A stretch of 64,000 nucleotides of DNA from Allobosea sp. UNC402CLCol (GCF_000745475.1 NZ_JQJJ01000008.1:806001-870000); one strand, 5' to 3'; numbered from the stretch's first letter, positions 43,243 to 53,448 are shown. Notes: generated by a model from the sequence alone, not told the origin. Translations and numbers: made by a program.

Positions 43243-45765
43243 GTGAAATTCTTCCCCGCCTCGATCCAGAACTATCTCGTGGCCACGATGGCCTGCCTCT
43301 GCGTGCCCGGCATCGGTGCGCTGAGCTATATGGCGGAGAAGTCCGTCATGGAGGTTCGGACCAATATGCGCCTCGCCGATCTCGTGGAGGCCGACAGGGC
43401 CCTCCTGCTGACCGGCAATGCCATCCGCACCAATCGCGGACAGGCTCAGACGAGCATTCAGGCCACGGACGATCCCACCCCCGTCATCCGCGAGATCGAG
43501 AAGACCAACAAGGCGAGGATCGCCGAGGCGATAGCGCGGCTGAAGGCGACGGACTTGCCGGACCGCGCCGCCCTGATCGAGGACGTCTCGGCGCAGGAGA
43601 AGCGCAACGAGGGGCGCAGCCAGGATCTCTACGCCGAAGCCGCAAAGCCCAAGGCACAGCGCAGCCTGGCCGCGACGATGTCCTGGTATAACGGCGTCGG
43701 CGCGATCGAGGGCGCGCTCGTCACGGCTTCGGCCGCGACCTCGAACGCGGCCCGCCTGGCCGATCCGGTCCTCGCCGATCTGCAGGGCTTCAAATCCGCC
43801 GGCTGGAGCGTGCGCTCCAACTACGGCACGCAGTGCTCGCTGCTGCGCCCGGTCTTCGGCTCCGGCAAGGCGCTCGACGGAAGCCAGCTTCGCAAGCTCG
43901 GCGAGCTGCGTGGCTCCTCCGACGCAAGCCTCGCCCAGCTCAGACAGCTGAGCGCCCGTCCGGGCGTCGGCGAGGAGCTCGTCCGCAAGGTCGGCGTGGC
44001 CGCCACCCAGGTCGAGGCGGCCAATCGCGGCATGGACCAGCTGATCGGCAAGCTCGGCCAGGGCTCAGGCCCCGTCATTGCCGCCGAGGACTGGACGAAG
44101 CAGTGCAACGCGCCGTTCGACGCGATCGTCTCCGCCGTCACCCAGTCGCTCGACGACATGGCGGATGTGACGCAAGCCAAGCTCGCTGCGGCCTGGACGC
44201 GTCTCGGCATCGTCGGCTTCCTGCTCGCCGCCTTGCTGGCGATCTGCGTGATGAGCTGGCGCGGCGTCCAGCGCCGGATCGTTCGCCCGCTCGTCTCGCT
44301 GAAGTCCGCGCTCGACACCATGCAGCAGGGAGACTTCTCGCAGGCGATTCCCGCTCCGCCTTCCCCCGACGAGATCGGCGCGCTCAGCGGCGCGCTCGAA
44401 ATCTATCGCGAGAACGCTCTGGCGCTCGAGAACAACCGCCGCGACCGCGAGCTGACCATGCTCGCCGATGCCGAGCAGGCGGCCCATGTCCAGAAGCTGC
44501 TCGGCGAGGTCGCAAGCATCGTCGCCGCCGCCCGCGACGGCGACTTCTCCGGCCAGGCCCGGACCGGCGGCATGGAAGGCCCGCTCAAGGAACTCGTCGA
44601 GGGGCTGAACGAGATCAACAGCGTGGTGGACGGAGCGACGACGGAGTTCGCCGGGGTTCTGCAGGCGGTGGCGGGCGGCGACCTGACGCGGCAGGTCGAG
44701 GGCGGCTATCGCGGCCGCTTCGCCGATCTCCAGGGCGCGATCAACGAGACGGTCGAGCGCCTCTCGGCCACGGTCGCGACGATCCAGACGACCTCGGCCG
44801 ATGTCGGGCTCGCCGCCCGCGAGATCAACATGGGCGCCGACGATCTCTCGAAGCGCACCGAGGAGCAGGCCTCCTCGCTGGAGGAGACCGCCGCGACGAC
44901 CGAGGAGCTCGCCGCGTCCGTCAAGGCCTCGGCCCAGGCCTCGAAGGATGCCGCCCGCATCGCCGACGAGGCGATGCAGGCCGCCCAGTCCGGCGGCGCC
45001 ATCGCCGGCCAGGCGGTCGAGGCCATGGCCCGCATCGAGAGCGCCTCGCAGAAGATCTCCGACATCATCCGCGTCATCGACGACATCGCCTTCCAGACCA
45101 ATCTGCTCGCCCTCAACGCCGCGGTCGAGGCGGCCCGCGCCGGCGAGGCCGGCAAGGGCTTCGCCGTCGTCGCCTCCGAAGTGCGCACCCTGGCGCAGCG
45201 CTCGGGCGAGGCGGCCAAGGACATCTCCGGGCTGATCTCCTCCTCCAATGACGAGGTCGGCGCCGGGGTGAAGCTGGTGCGCCAGGCCGGCGACCAGCTG
45301 GCCCGCATCCTCGAAGCCTCGCGCAAGGTCGCCGCCACCATCGCCGACATCTCGGCGGCGGCGGGCGAGCAGGCCAATGGCATCGACGAGATGAGCCAGG
45401 CGGTGGCGCATCTCGACGAGATGACGCAGGCCAATGCGGCGCTGGCCGAGCAGAGCGCGGCCTCGGCCGGCTCGCTCTCGGGCCGGATCGGCCAGCTCAA
45501 CGACCTCGTCGCGACCTTCCGCACCGGCCGCGAAGCGGCCGGGCAGTCCGGCTATCCGCAAGCCCATGCGGCGGCTCCCGCCCGCCCGGCGAAGGCGGCC
45601 CCTGCCGTCCCGGCCCGGCCCACTCCGGCTGCCGCCGCCACCGCGCCCGAGCCGGCGCGGCTGCGCCAGCTCGCCGAGGCCGCCTTCGTCCAGTCCCGGA
45701 CCGCTCCCGCCCCCCGCAAGGTCGCCAATGGCCGCGCCATCGACACCGGATGGGAAGAGTTCTGA
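43243..45765 (+). CDS. Methyl-accepting chemotaxis protein
   Basis: An 840-residue chemoreceptor. TM1 at about 10-30; a helical periplasmic sensor domain (about 31-320); TM2 at about 325-345 ([18 protein letters not shown]); HAMP (about 346-400) and a second HAMP-like stretch (about 440-540); then the signalling hairpin with [23 protein letters not shown] and [16 protein letters not shown] Pro/Ala-rich linker leads to a C-terminal GWEEF, which resembles the CheR/CheB tether NWETF. Ligand unknown. GTG start at 43243. Confidence 0.88.
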   Translation: MKFFPASIQNYLVATMACLCVPGIGALSYMAEKSVMEVRTNMRLADLVEADRALLLTGNAIRTNRGQAQTSIQATDDPTPVIREIEKTNKARIAEAIARLKATDLPDRAALIEDVSAQEKRNEGRSQDLYAEAAKPKAQRSLAATMSWYNGVGAIEGALVTASAATSNAARLADPVLADLQGFKSAGWSVRSNYGTQCSLLRPVFGSGKALDGSQLRKLGELRGSSDASLAQLRQLSARPGVGEELVRKVGVAATQVEAANRGMDQLIGKLGQGSGPVIAAEDWTKQCNAPFDAIVSAVTQSLDDMADVTQAKLAAAWTRLGIVGFLLAALLAICVMSWRGVQRRIVRPLVSLKSALDTMQQGDFSQAIPAPPSPDEIGALSGALEIYRENALALENNRRDRELTMLADAEQAAHVQKLLGEVASIVAAARDGDFSGQARTGGMEGPLKELVEGLNEINSVVDGATTEFAGVLQAVAGGDLTRQVEGGYRGRFADLQGAINETVERLSATVATIQTTSADVGLAAREINMGADDLSKRTEEQASSLEETAATTEELAASVKASAQASKDAARIADEAMQAAQSGGAIAGQAVEAMARIESASQKISDIIRVIDDIAFQTNLLALNAAVEAARAGEAGKGFAVVASEVRTLAQRSGEAAKDISGLISSSNDEVGAGVKLVRQAGDQLARILEASRKVAATIADISAAAGEQANGIDEMSQAVAHLDEMTQANAALAEQSAASAGSLSGRIGQLNDLVATFRTGREAAGQSGYPQAHAAAPARPAKAAPAVPARPTPAAAATAPEPARLRQLAEAAFVQSRTAPAPRKVANGRAIDTGWEEF

Positions 45766-45806
45766 GGCGCATCACGCGCCACGAATCCGGCATCGCCACA
45801 GATCCT

Positions 45807-45828
45807 AACGGCGCCGAAAGGCGCCGTT
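45807..45828 (+). terminator. Terminator after the chemoreceptor gene
   Basis: AACGGCGCC-GAAA-GGCGCCGTT: 9-bp stem, GNRA-type loop, followed by a pyrimidine run TCCTTT. Confidence 0.75.
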
Positions 45829-46077
45829 TCCTTTAGGCATCAACGGCTTGGATCGACCGAGCCCGGCCGCGGACGACCGCGGCTCTTGCAATGAGGCGCT
45901 TCGCGCCTATCTAAGCTTTGTGCCGCCGCAATCATGCCCAGCAGGCGCCACCTTCGACAATCATTCTTCATACGGCTTCGACATCGCAGGTTTCGCCAGC
46001 GCGTGCTCGTCGTCGAATCCCTGTTCCGCTCACCAGAGCGGGCGCAGGGTTTTCTCATTTTCAGGGAGACCGGACCG
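45829..46077. other. Upstream region of the Atu4866-like gene
   Basis: No gene seen. Together with the chemoreceptor terminator it makes a gap of about 310 bp. It contains a hairpin-like AGGCGC/GCGCCT near 45894-45912 and ends with AGGGAGA ahead of the next start codon. Confidence 0.35.
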
Positions 46078-46428
46078 ATGCAGCTCAGCCAGGTTCTTCA
46101 GGCTCTCGGCCAGCTCGCCACCGGCATTGCGCCGCGCAGCCGAGACATTCGCCCGCTCGAGATCGATTTCCACGAGACCGACGCCCCTTCCCCCTTCGAG
46201 CAGGCCGCCATCGGCACCTGGAAGACGGAAGACGGCGCCATCCTGATCGATCTGAGGCCGGACGGGCAGTTCCACAAGCAGAAGCCCGAGCTCGGGGCCC
46301 GGCATAGCGGACGCTACGCCGTCGATCGCTCGAAGCTCTATTTCGAAGGCGAATCCGGCTGGGTCGCCCTCGGCAAGCTCAAGCGCGGTACGCTCAGCAT
46401 CGGCGAGAAGCGCTTCCACAAGGCTTGA
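46078..46428 (+). CDS. Atu4866-like lipocalin-type protein of unknown function
   Basis: A 116-residue protein. IGTWKTEDGAILIDLRPDGQF, KPELGARHSGRYAVD and KLYFEGESGWVALG (beta strands) resemble the Agrobacterium Atu4866 family, a small beta-barrel. No signal peptide is evident. Function unknown. ATG 46078 is chosen because AGGGAGA lies about 9 bases upstream; longer readings are Arg-rich and unlikely. Confidence 0.65.
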   Translation: MQLSQVLQALGQLATGIAPRSRDIRPLEIDFHETDAPSPFEQAAIGTWKTEDGAILIDLRPDGQFHKQKPELGARHSGRYAVDRSKLYFEGESGWVALGKLKRGTLSIGEKRFHKA

Positions 46429-46447
46429 GGCAACGCCGGACAGGTTA

Positions 46448-46483
46448 AAAAGGCCGCGCCTTCGAAAGAGGGCGCGGCCTTTT
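46448..46483. terminator. Bidirectional terminator
   Basis: AAAAGGCCGCGCC...GGCGCGGCCTTTT, a perfect 13-bp stem between convergent genes, with A- and T-runs on both sides. Confidence 0.85.
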
Positions 46484-46509
46484 CATTTTTCGATGGTTCG
46501 GAGAAGCGA

Positions 46510-47121
46510 TCAGTAGCCGATGGTGAAGCGGCGACGGCTATGAGCCGGCTTTTCCAACTCGTCCACCAGCGCCACGGCATAATCCTCGGCCGAGATCGCG
46601 CTGTTGCCCTTGGCATCGACTAGGAGCTGGTCCGTCCCCAGACGGAACTTCCCCGTGCGCTCGCCGGGCTGGATCAGCGCCGAGGGCGACAGGAAGGTCC
46701 AGTCCAGGCCCTGCTCCGGCTTCAGGAGATCGAGGAACGCGCCGCCCTTCCGGGCTTCGTCGAGATAGGCGGCCGGGAAATCCGGCGTGTCGAAGAGTTT
46801 GACGCCCGGCGCCACCTCGAGGCTGCCGGCGCCGCCGACCACGAGATAGCGCTTCACGCCCGACTGCTTCACCGCCGCAAGCAGGGTCTGCGGATCGCTG
46901 GCGGAGAAGTGAACGGCGCTGATCACCGCATCATGGCCGGCGAGAAGCTTCGCGAGCCCATCCTTGTCGAAGACGTCGCCCTTGACGGCGGTGACGCCCG
47001 GCTTGGCCGCAACCTTCTCCGGATTGCGGACGATGGCGGTCACGTTGTGGCCGCGGGAGGCGAGCTCGGCGAGCAGGCGCGAGCCGATGAATCCGCTGGC
47101 GCCGATCAATGCGATTTTCAT
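46510..47121 (-). CDS. NmrA/SDR-type NAD(P)-binding oxidoreductase
   Basis: A 203-residue Rossmann protein: KIALIGASGFIGSRLLAEL (GxxGxxG), VTAIVRNPEKV, VKGDVFD, HDAVISAVHF and YLVVGGAGSLEV. It resembles YwnB/BVR-type NAD(P)H-binding reductases rather than classical SDR, as no YxxxK is evident. The HxlR regulator encoded divergently probably controls it; such pairs often respond to electrophiles or quinones (family knowledge). Substrate unknown. Confidence 0.82.
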   Translation of the reverse strand: MKIALIGASGFIGSRLLAELASRGHNVTAIVRNPEKVAAKPGVTAVKGDVFDKDGLAKLLAGHDAVISAVHFSASDPQTLLAAVKQSGVKRYLVVGGAGSLEVAPGVKLFDTPDFPAAYLDEARKGGAFLDLLKPEQGLDWTFLSPSALIQPGERTGKFRLGTDQLLVDAKGNSAISAEDYAVALVDELEKPAHSRRRFTIGY

Positions 47122-47140
47122 GACATGGGTTCCTTTTTTC

Positions 47141-47172
47141 GGTATCTTCTGGATACCTGCATTCCAATGGAA
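47141..47172. promoter_or_regulatory. Two palindromes between divergent NmrA and HxlR genes
   Basis: GGTATC-TTCTG-GATACC (47141-47157) and TTCCAATGGAA (47162-47172), side by side in the 124-bp divergent gap. The first is a typical size for a winged-helix dimer operator; HxlR-family autoregulation is the simplest reading. Confidence 0.55.
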
Positions 47173-47245
47173 CCTATCTGATCACGCCGCGACGTTCCGT
47201 AAAGAAGGCACTTTCGCGCGACATGGTCACCTGCCGGAAACCGCC

Positions 47246-47653
47246 ATGCTCAGACGTCCCGACCCTTTTCAGGCCCTCTGCCCGACGCGCCGTGTGCTCG
47301 ACCGCATCGGCGATACCTGGGCCGTATTGATTCTGATCGCGCTCGACGACGGCACGCTGCGCTTCAACGAGCTGAGACGCCGGATCGAGAACATCTCGCA
47401 GAAGATGCTGTCGCAGACGCTGAAGAGCCTCGAACGCGACGGGCTGGTCCGGCGCGAGGTCTTCGCGACCGTGCCGGTCACGGTCGAGTACTCGCTGACC
47501 GAACTCGGCCGCACCTTATCACAGACGGTGCATCAGCTCACGCTCTGGGCCGAAACCCATATCGGCGAGATCGAGGAGGCGCAGCAGCGCTATGATCGCG
47601 GGCTGACACCATCGGCAAGCGGCCGGGTCCCGCTCCCGCTCAACCTCCCGTGA
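47246..47653 (+). CDS. HxlR-family transcriptional regulator
   Basis: A 135-residue winged-helix protein: [56 protein letters not shown] (in pieces) and [12 protein letters not shown] are HxlR signatures, with one N-terminal Cys that often senses oxidants or electrophiles in this family. The ATG at 47246 gives a standard N-terminus. Divergent from the NmrA-type gene with a shared operator region. Confidence 0.87.
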   Translation: MLRRPDPFQALCPTRRVLDRIGDTWAVLILIALDDGTLRFNELRRRIENISQKMLSQTLKSLERDGLVRREVFATVPVTVEYSLTELGRTLSQTVHQLTLWAETHIGEIEEAQQRYDRGLTPSASGRVPLPLNLP

Positions 47654-47975
47654 GCGCGAGCCCGCGATGCCGTTTGGCGTGCTCAGGAGGCTGCGCGGGC
47701 GACCGACGACGAAGCGCCGCATCGGCGGCCAGAGCGGCTTGTCGGGTTCATCAGCTCCTCCCGATCTCCTGCGGGTACCGTGGCGAAACCTGGGTCCGAC
47801 AGTCCTGTTCCGCGAGGCGCTGGCGTTTCCGCCGATTTCGTGTATATGCCCCCCATCCGGACCGAAAAGGCCGGCTGCGCGACGCTTCCACGATGAGGTG
47901 CTCGCGGGCTTCGGACCTCGCTGGACGACATCCCGGCCAGGCCCGCCAGATCAACCCGAACACGAGGATATCCCG
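47654..47975. other. 322-bp gap upstream of rpsO
   Basis: No gene seen. In many relatives truB lies here; it does not in this window. The gap must carry the rpsO promoter and leader; GAGGAT precedes the rpsO start by 5-6 bases. I cannot fix -35/-10 boxes. Confidence 0.4.
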
Positions 47976-48245
47976 ATGTCGATCACTGCCGAGCGCAAGA
48001 CCGCGCTGCTTCAGGAATACGCCACCAAGCCGAACGACACCGGCTCGCCGGAAGTCCAGGTCGCGATCCTGACCGAGCGCATCAACAACCTGACCGGCCA
48101 CTTCAAGTCGCACGCGAAGGACAACCACTCGCGCCGTGGCCTGCTCAAGCTGGTCTCGCAGCGTCGTTCGCTGCTCGACTATCTCAAGGGCAAGGACGAA
48201 GGCCGCTACAAGACGCTGATCGAACGGCTCGGCATCCGCCGCTGA
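47976..48245 (+). CDS. rpsO: 30S ribosomal protein S15
   Basis: An 89-residue protein; [38 protein letters not shown] and RRSLLDYLK are S15 signatures, and length matches the family exactly. It binds 16S rRNA helices h20-22 early in 30S assembly. Followed by a hairpin and pnp, the usual rpsO-pnp arrangement. Confidence 0.97.
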   Translation: MSITAERKTALLQEYATKPNDTGSPEVQVAILTERINNLTGHFKSHAKDNHSRRGLLKLVSQRRSLLDYLKGKDEGRYKTLIERLGIRR

Positions 48246-48265
48246 TCGAAGGCTGAAAACCGTTT

Positions 48266-48300
48266 CCGCCCGGTGCATCGCGCTCCGGGCGGCTCCTTTT
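48266..48300 (+). terminator. rpsO-pnp intergenic hairpin
   Basis: CCGCCCGG...CCGGGCGG (8-bp stem, 11-base loop) followed by CTCCTTTT, 20 bp after rpsO. It may partly terminate rpsO transcripts; in Enterobacteria this gap also holds RNase III sites controlling pnp. Confidence 0.6.
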
Positions 48301-48507
48301 CGGGCGAGGCCGCCAGGGGCGGCGCGCCTGCCTGCCGCGGCGGCCGCATGGGGCGGCTTTCCCGCGTGACCCGCCGGGCGCCGCAGACGTCCATGGCAGG
48401 ATCGCCGAGCGCTCGGGCGCATAACCTTTCCCACCCGAGCGTTCTGCCGTCTTGCCCATGGGCCTGAAGGCACCGGACGGGTCGAACCCGACCGAAAGAC
48501 GAATCAC

Positions 48508-50679
48508 ATGTTCGACATCCAAACCGAAGAACTGATCTGGGGCGGCCGCAAGCTCGTCCTCGAGACCGGCAAGGTCGCCCGCCAGGCGGACGGCGCCGTG
48601 ATGGCCACCTATGGCGAGACCGTCGTGCTCGCGACCGTCGTCTCGGCCAAGGAGCCGAAGCCCGGCTTCGACTTCTTCCCGCTGACCGTCAACTACCAGG
48701 AAAAGACCTTCGCGGCCGGCCGCATTCCCGGCGGCTATTTCAAGCGCGAAGGGCGCCCGAGCGAGAAGGAGACGCTGGTCTCCCGCCTGATCGACCGCCC
48801 GATCCGCCCGCTCTTCGTCGAAGGCTACAAGAACGACACGCAGGTCGTCGTCACCGTGCTCCAGCATGACCTGGAGAACGATCCCGACATTCTGGCGATG
48901 GTCGCGACCTCCGCCGCTCTGACGCTCTCCGGCGTGCCCTTCATGGGCCCGATCGGCGGTGCCCGCGTCGGCTATATCGACGGCGCCTACAAGCTGAACC
49001 CGACCATCGAAGAGATGAAGGACTCGGTTCTCGACCTCGTCGTCGCCGGCACCCAGGACGCCGTGCTGATGGTCGAGTCGGAAGCCAAGGAGCTTCCCGA
49101 GGACGTGATGCTCGGCGCCGTGATGTTCGGCCACAAGCATTTCCAGCCGGTGATCGACGCCATCATCCGCCTGGCCGAGAAGGCCGCCAAGGAGCCGCGC
49201 GACTATACCCCGGCTGACAACTCCGTGGTTCTGGACGCGGTCCTCAAGCTCGTCGACGCCGATCTGCGCGCCGCCTACAAGATCACCACCAAGGCCGAGC
49301 GCTACAAGGCGCTGGACGCCGCCAAGGCCAAGGTCGCCTCGCTGATCTCGGCCGAGCCGGACGGCAAGACCACCTTCACCAAGGAGCAGGTCAGCGGCCA
49401 GTTCAAGGAAGCCCAGGCCAAGGTCGTGCGCTGGACCATCCTCGACGACGGCACCCGCATCGACGGCCGCGACCTGAAGACCGTGCGCAAGATCGTGGCC
49501 GAGGCCGGCATGCTGCCGCGCACCCACGGCTCGGCCCTGTTCACCCGCGGCGAGACGCAGGCGCTGGTCGTGACCACGCTCGGCACCGGCGATGACGAGC
49601 AGTTCATCGACTCGCTGGAAGGCACCTACAAGGAAACCTTCCTGCTGCACTACAACTTCCCTCCCTACTCCGTCGGCGAGACCGGCCGGATGGGTTCGCC
49701 CGGCCGCCGCGAAATCGGCCATGGCAAGCTCGCCTGGCGCGCCATCCGCCCGATGCTGCCGGCGAAGTCGGAGTTCCCCTACACGATCCGCGTCGTCTCG
49801 GAGATCACCGAGTCGAACGGCTCCTCCTCGATGGCCACCGTCTGCGGTACCTCGCTGGCGCTGATGGATGCCGGCGTGCCGCTGAAGGCGCCGGTCGCGG
49901 GCATCGCCATGGGCCTCATCCTCGAGGGTGAGCGCTTCGCCGTGCTCTCCGACATCCTCGGCGACGAGGATCATCTCGGCGACATGGACTTCAAGGTGGC
50001 CGGCACTGCGGACGGCATCACCTCGCTGCAGATGGACATCAAGATCGCCGGCATCACCGAGGAGATCATGAAGGTCGCCCTCGACCAGGCCAAGGGCGGT
50101 CGCGACCACATCCTCGGCGAGATGAACAAGGCGCTCTCGGCTTCGCGCAGCCAGCTCGGCGAGTTCGCGCCGCGCATCGAGACGATGAAGATCCCGGTCG
50201 ACAAGATCCGCGAAGTCATCGGTTCGGGCGGCAAGGTCATCCGCGAGATCGTCGAGAAGACCGGCGCCAAGGTGAACATCGAGGACGACGGCACCATCAA
50301 GATCGCCTCGGCCGACGGCAAGTCGATCGAAGCGGCGATCAAGTGGATCAAGTCGATCGTCTCGGAAGCCGAAGTCGGCGTGATCTATGACGGCACCGTC
50401 GTCAAGATCATGGAGTTCGGCGCCTTCGTGAACTTCTTCGGCGCCAAGGACGGCCTCGTCCACATCTCGGAGCTGGCTCCGCAGCGCGTCCAGAAGGTCT
50501 CGGACGTCGTCAAGGAAGGCGACAAGGTCAAGGTCAAGTTCCTCGGCCAGGACGAGCGCGGCAAGATCCGCCTCTCGATGAAGGTCGTCGACCAGGCGAC
50601 CGGCGAGGACCTGACGGAGAAGCTCAAGGCGCAGCGCGAGGCCGAAAAGTCCCGCGAGAAGCAGGGCGCGGCCGAGTAA
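48508..50679 (+). CDS. pnp: Polynucleotide phosphorylase
   Basis: A 723-residue 3'-5' exoribonuclease that uses phosphate, central to mRNA turnover. Two RNase PH domains (about 1-230 and 310-545; [44 protein letters not shown]-like [13 protein letters not shown]), a KH domain ([18 protein letters not shown], about 560) and an S1 domain ([25 protein letters not shown], about 625-690). Length and domain order are standard. Confidence 0.97.
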   Translation: MFDIQTEELIWGGRKLVLETGKVARQADGAVMATYGETVVLATVVSAKEPKPGFDFFPLTVNYQEKTFAAGRIPGGYFKREGRPSEKETLVSRLIDRPIRPLFVEGYKNDTQVVVTVLQHDLENDPDILAMVATSAALTLSGVPFMGPIGGARVGYIDGAYKLNPTIEEMKDSVLDLVVAGTQDAVLMVESEAKELPEDVMLGAVMFGHKHFQPVIDAIIRLAEKAAKEPRDYTPADNSVVLDAVLKLVDADLRAAYKITTKAERYKALDAAKAKVASLISAEPDGKTTFTKEQVSGQFKEAQAKVVRWTILDDGTRIDGRDLKTVRKIVAEAGMLPRTHGSALFTRGETQALVVTTLGTGDDEQFIDSLEGTYKETFLLHYNFPPYSVGETGRMGSPGRREIGHGKLAWRAIRPMLPAKSEFPYTIRVVSEITESNGSSSMATVCGTSLALMDAGVPLKAPVAGIAMGLILEGERFAVLSDILGDEDHLGDMDFKVAGTADGITSLQMDIKIAGITEEIMKVALDQAKGGRDHILGEMNKALSASRSQLGEFAPRIETMKIPVDKIREVIGSGGKVIREIVEKTGAKVNIEDDGTIKIASADGKSIEAAIKWIKSIVSEAEVGVIYDGTVVKIMEFGAFVNFFGAKDGLVHISELAPQRVQKVSDVVKEGDKVKVKFLGQDERGKIRLSMKVVDQATGEDLTEKLKAQREAEKSREKQGAAE

Positions 50680-50693
50680 GCCGACCCATCACG

Positions 50694-50709
50694 CGATTCA
50701 CGTGAAACG
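50694..50709. promoter_or_regulatory. Candidate parS site 1 (ParB-binding)
   Basis: CGATTCACGTGAAACG matches the universal parS consensus TGTTTCACGTGAAACA at 13 of 16 positions, including the core TTCACGTGAAAC. It sits between the pnp stop and its terminator, about 11.3 kb from the second site near hemE. Confidence 0.55.
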
Positions 50710-50711
50710 AG

Positions 50712-50744
50712 ACGCCCCGCATCGCAGGATGCGGGGCGTTTTTT
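50712..50744 (+). terminator. Intrinsic terminator of pnp
   Basis: ACGCCCCGCATC-GCAG-GATGCGGGGCGT, a perfect 12-bp stem with a 4-base loop followed by TTTTT. Confidence 0.9.
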
Positions 50745-50812
50745 ATTAGGCGATGCTGACAGATCCATGATGCGAGCTGCTGCAGTCTTTCCGGGCAAAC
50801 CAGGACCCAGCA

Positions 50813-51577
50813 ATGAAGTCTTTCACCGTTCCAGCCGCCGATGCGGGGTTGCGCTATCACGACATCGCAGGCGAAGGCCCTGCGCTTCTCTTCATCCATG
50901 GGCTGGGCTGCGCCTCCTCCTGTGACTATCCGAGTATCGCGGCGGATGCCGCCTTGCGGGGACGGCGCATGCTCCTGGTCGATCTGCTGGGTTCCGGCTT
51001 CAGCGACCGGCCAACCGGATTCGGTTATACCGTCGAGGAGCATGCCCGCAGCATCGTGGCGCTGACCCAGCATTTGCGACTGACCGAACTCGATCTGTTC
51101 GGCCACAGCATGGGCGGGGCAGTGGCTATCATGACTGCGCGGATGCTGGGCGATCGCCTCAGGCGGCTCGTCCTGGGCGAGCCCAATCTGGAGCCCGGTG
51201 GGGGCTTTTTCAGCCGCCGCATCGCCGCCATGGCCGAGCGCGACTATATCGAGCGCGGTCATGATGCGCTCGTTCGGGCCAGCCGCTCCGAAGGCAACGA
51301 CGTCTGGGCAGCATCGCTGGCCATGAGCGCCCCCTACGCGGTGCATCGCAGCGCCTGCTCATTGATCGCTGGCAGCACTCCAAGCTGGCGCGAGATGCTC
51401 GCGAGCCTGCCGCAACCGCGTTCCGTCCTGTTCGGCGAGTCCACGCTTCCGAGCGACGACGCGGAGGGTCTTCCCCCGCTCGGCGTCGATGTCGCCATCA
51501 TACCAGCGGCTGGCCATTGCATGGCTTGGGAGAATCCGGCTGGCTTGGCCCAGACGATCGCGCGCGCCTTGTTCTGA
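50813..51577 (+). CDS. Alpha/beta hydrolase
   Basis: A 254-residue soluble enzyme: oxyanion-hole LLFIHGLGCASS, nucleophile elbow LFGHSMGGAVAI (Ser about residue 100), catalytic His in IPAAGHCMAWENP near the C-terminus, and an acid expected near VLFGES. Substrate cannot be read from sequence. Single gene after the pnp terminator. Confidence 0.85.
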   Translation: MKSFTVPAADAGLRYHDIAGEGPALLFIHGLGCASSCDYPSIAADAALRGRRMLLVDLLGSGFSDRPTGFGYTVEEHARSIVALTQHLRLTELDLFGHSMGGAVAIMTARMLGDRLRRLVLGEPNLEPGGGFFSRRIAAMAERDYIERGHDALVRASRSEGNDVWAASLAMSAPYAVHRSACSLIAGSTPSWREMLASLPQPRSVLFGESTLPSDDAEGLPPLGVDVAIIPAAGHCMAWENPAGLAQTIARALF

Positions 51578-51654
51578 GGTTCATGTGGTCGCGTAAAGCT
51601 GGGTGACGGCTCAACCTCAATAGTCTAGACATATGCCGTTCCATGGAGACCGGC

Positions 51655-52290
51655 ATGTCCGACCACCGCATCGCTTCGCTCGACGATCTCGCCCGCGCCT
51701 ATCCCGCTCCCGTCGCGCCGGCTTCGGGATTCAAGGAGATCGATCATGTCGACGAGAATTATGCAGCGCTGATCGCCGCCTCGCCGTTTTTCGTGCTCGC
51801 GACGGTCGGTCCGGAGGGCCTGGATTGTTCGCCGCGCGGGGATCTGCCGGGCTTTGTCACGGTCCGGGACGCGAAAACGCTCCTGATTCCCGACCGAAAA
51901 GGCAATAACCGGCTGGATTCATTGAAGAATATCCTGTCCGACGATCGAATCGGAATGCTCTTCCTGATCCCCGGTTATGGGGAGACATTGCGCGTGAACG
52001 GACGTGCCGAGCTATCCTGCGATCCTGGGTTGTGCGCTCGCTTCGAGATGGCCGGAAAGCTGCCTGCGAGCGTGATGATAGTCCATGTCGAGGCGGTCTA
52101 CTTCCAATGCTCGCGCGCGGTGGTGCGGGCCGAGCTCTGGAACCCGGAGCGGCAGGTCGACAAGCGGACCCTGCCCTCACCCGGCACAATCCTGCGCGAC
52201 ATCACCGCGCGCAATGCCGCGGTCGAAACCTTCGACGGCGCGGCCTATGACGCGGCGCTGCCGGCGCGGGTCAAGGCGACGCTATATTGA
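51655..52290 (+). CDS. PNPOx-like FMN-binding protein
   Basis: A 211-residue protein of the pyridoxamine-phosphate-oxidase-like split-barrel fold. PFFVLATVGPEGLDCSPRGDLPGFV, LLIPDRKGNNRLDSLKNIL and GMLFLIPGYGETLRVNGRAEL (in pieces) match the MSMEG_1061-type family of FMN-binding proteins. True PNPOx activity is unlikely. The ATG at 51655 has GGAGACC upstream; an ATG at 51643 would add four residues. Confidence 0.82.
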   Translation: MSDHRIASLDDLARAYPAPVAPASGFKEIDHVDENYAALIAASPFFVLATVGPEGLDCSPRGDLPGFVTVRDAKTLLIPDRKGNNRLDSLKNILSDDRIGMLFLIPGYGETLRVNGRAELSCDPGLCARFEMAGKLPASVMIVHVEAVYFQCSRAVVRAELWNPERQVDKRTLPSPGTILRDITARNAAVETFDGAAYDAALPARVKATLY

Positions 52291-52300
52291 AGAGGCCGCG

Positions 52301-52444
52301 CTTCCTTCTCCCCTCCGGGGAACAGGTGGCAGCGTGCCGCGCTGAGGGATGAGGGCGCACCTGCCGAAAACAAGAAAGGGCCGCTGACGCGACCCTTCCC
52401 TCATCCGTCTGCTCCGCAGACACCTTCTCCCCGAGGGGAGAAGG
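52301..52444. repeat. Palindromic interspersed element
   Basis: Mosaic of inverted repeats: CTTCTCCCCTCCGGGG at the left, GGATGAGGG (52347-52355) paired with CCCTCATCC (52398-52406), and a perfect 10-2-10 palindrome CCTTCTCCCC-GA-GGGGAGAAGG at 52423-52444. This style is widespread in Hyphomicrobiales genomes. The last palindrome abuts the PfkB stop and may terminate that minus-strand gene. Confidence 0.75.
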
Positions 52445-52449
52445 AGAAC

Positions 52450-53448
52450 TCACAGCAGCCCTTCGTTCCCGGCCAGCGTCTTCAGGCTGACATCCGGCCG
52501 GGCGCCGACATGCGAGATGATCTCGGCCGCGGCCAGCGCGCCGAGGCGCAGGCAATCGCGCGTCTCACGATTCGAGGTCAGGCCATAGAGGAAGCCGGCG
52601 GCGAAGAGATCACCGGCACCGGTCGCATCGACAACGCGCTCGACCGGGAAGACCGGCTCCTCGACGATGCCGTCCGGCGTCACCGCCAGCGCACCCTTCT
52701 CCGAGCGGGTCACGACGGCGAGAATGTTCTCGGAACGCAGCCAGGACAGGGCCGTGTCGAAATCCGCGGTCTGGTAGAGGCTCTTCAGCTCGTGCTCATT
52801 GGCGAAGACGAGATCGACCATGCGGTTGCGGACGAGGCCGAGGAACTCGTCGCGATAGCGGTCGACGCAGAAGGAATCGGAGAGGGTGATGGCGACGCGC
52901 CCGTCACCCTTATGCGCGATCTCCGAGGCCTTGCGGAAGGCCTCCTTCGCCGCCGGCGGATCCCAGAGATAGCCTTCGAGATAGACGATGTCGGCGCTCT
53001 CCACGGCGGCTGCATCGACATCGGCGACCGAGAGACCCTGGCAGGCGCCGAGATAGGTGTTCATCGTGCGCTCGCCATCCGGCGTCACGATGATGAAGGA
53101 GCGGGCCGTGGCCGGGCCGTCCGCCGCGTCGGCGGTGCCAAACGAGACGCCGAGCGAAGTCAGGTCGTGCCGGTAGAGCTTGCCGAGCTCATCGGCCTTG
53201 ACCTTGCCGATGAAGGCGCCCTTGCCGCCGAAGGACGCGAGGCCCGCAATGGTGTTCGCCGCCGAACCGCCGGAGATGACGCGCGCCGGACCCATCGCCG
53301 CATAGAGCGATTCCGCGCGCGGCTCGTCGATCAGCATCATCGCGCCCTTGGTCAGCTTCTGCGCGATCAGGAAATCCTCCTCGGCCGAGGCGAGGACATC
53401 GACGATGGCGTTGCCGAGGGCGAGGACGTCCGTGCGGGTGCTGGTCAT
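52450..53448 (-). CDS. PfkB-family sugar/nucleoside kinase (adenosine-kinase-like)
   Basis: A 332-residue kinase: LALGNAIVDVLA at the N-terminus, SGGSAANTIAGLASFGGKGAFIGKV (in pieces) and the catalytic DATGAGDLFAAGFLYGL. This subgroup is often annotated adenosine kinase; MNTYLGACQGL and the conserved order support that, but ribose or inosine remain possible. Single minus-strand gene ending at a palindromic repeat. Confidence 0.85.
   Translation of the reverse strand: MTSTRTDVLALGNAIVDVLASAEEDFLIAQKLTKGAMMLIDEPRAESLYAAMGPARVISGGSAANTIAGLASFGGKGAFIGKVKADELGKLYRHDLTSLGVSFGTADAADGPATARSFIIVTPDGERTMNTYLGACQGLSVADVDAAAVESADIVYLEGYLWDPPAAKEAFRKASEIAHKGDGRVAITLSDSFCVDRYRDEFLGLVRNRMVDLVFANEHELKSLYQTADFDTALSWLRSENILAVVTRSEKGALAVTPDGIVEEPVFPVERVVDATGAGDLFAAGFLYGLTSNRETRDCLRLGALAAAEIISHVGARPDVSLKTLAGNEGLL

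Noticed and set aside
48184..50463. A 759-codon antisense frame over pnp
   Set aside because: pnp on the other strand is unmistakable; the antisense product is low-complexity Asp/Leu/Arg/His text with no family features.
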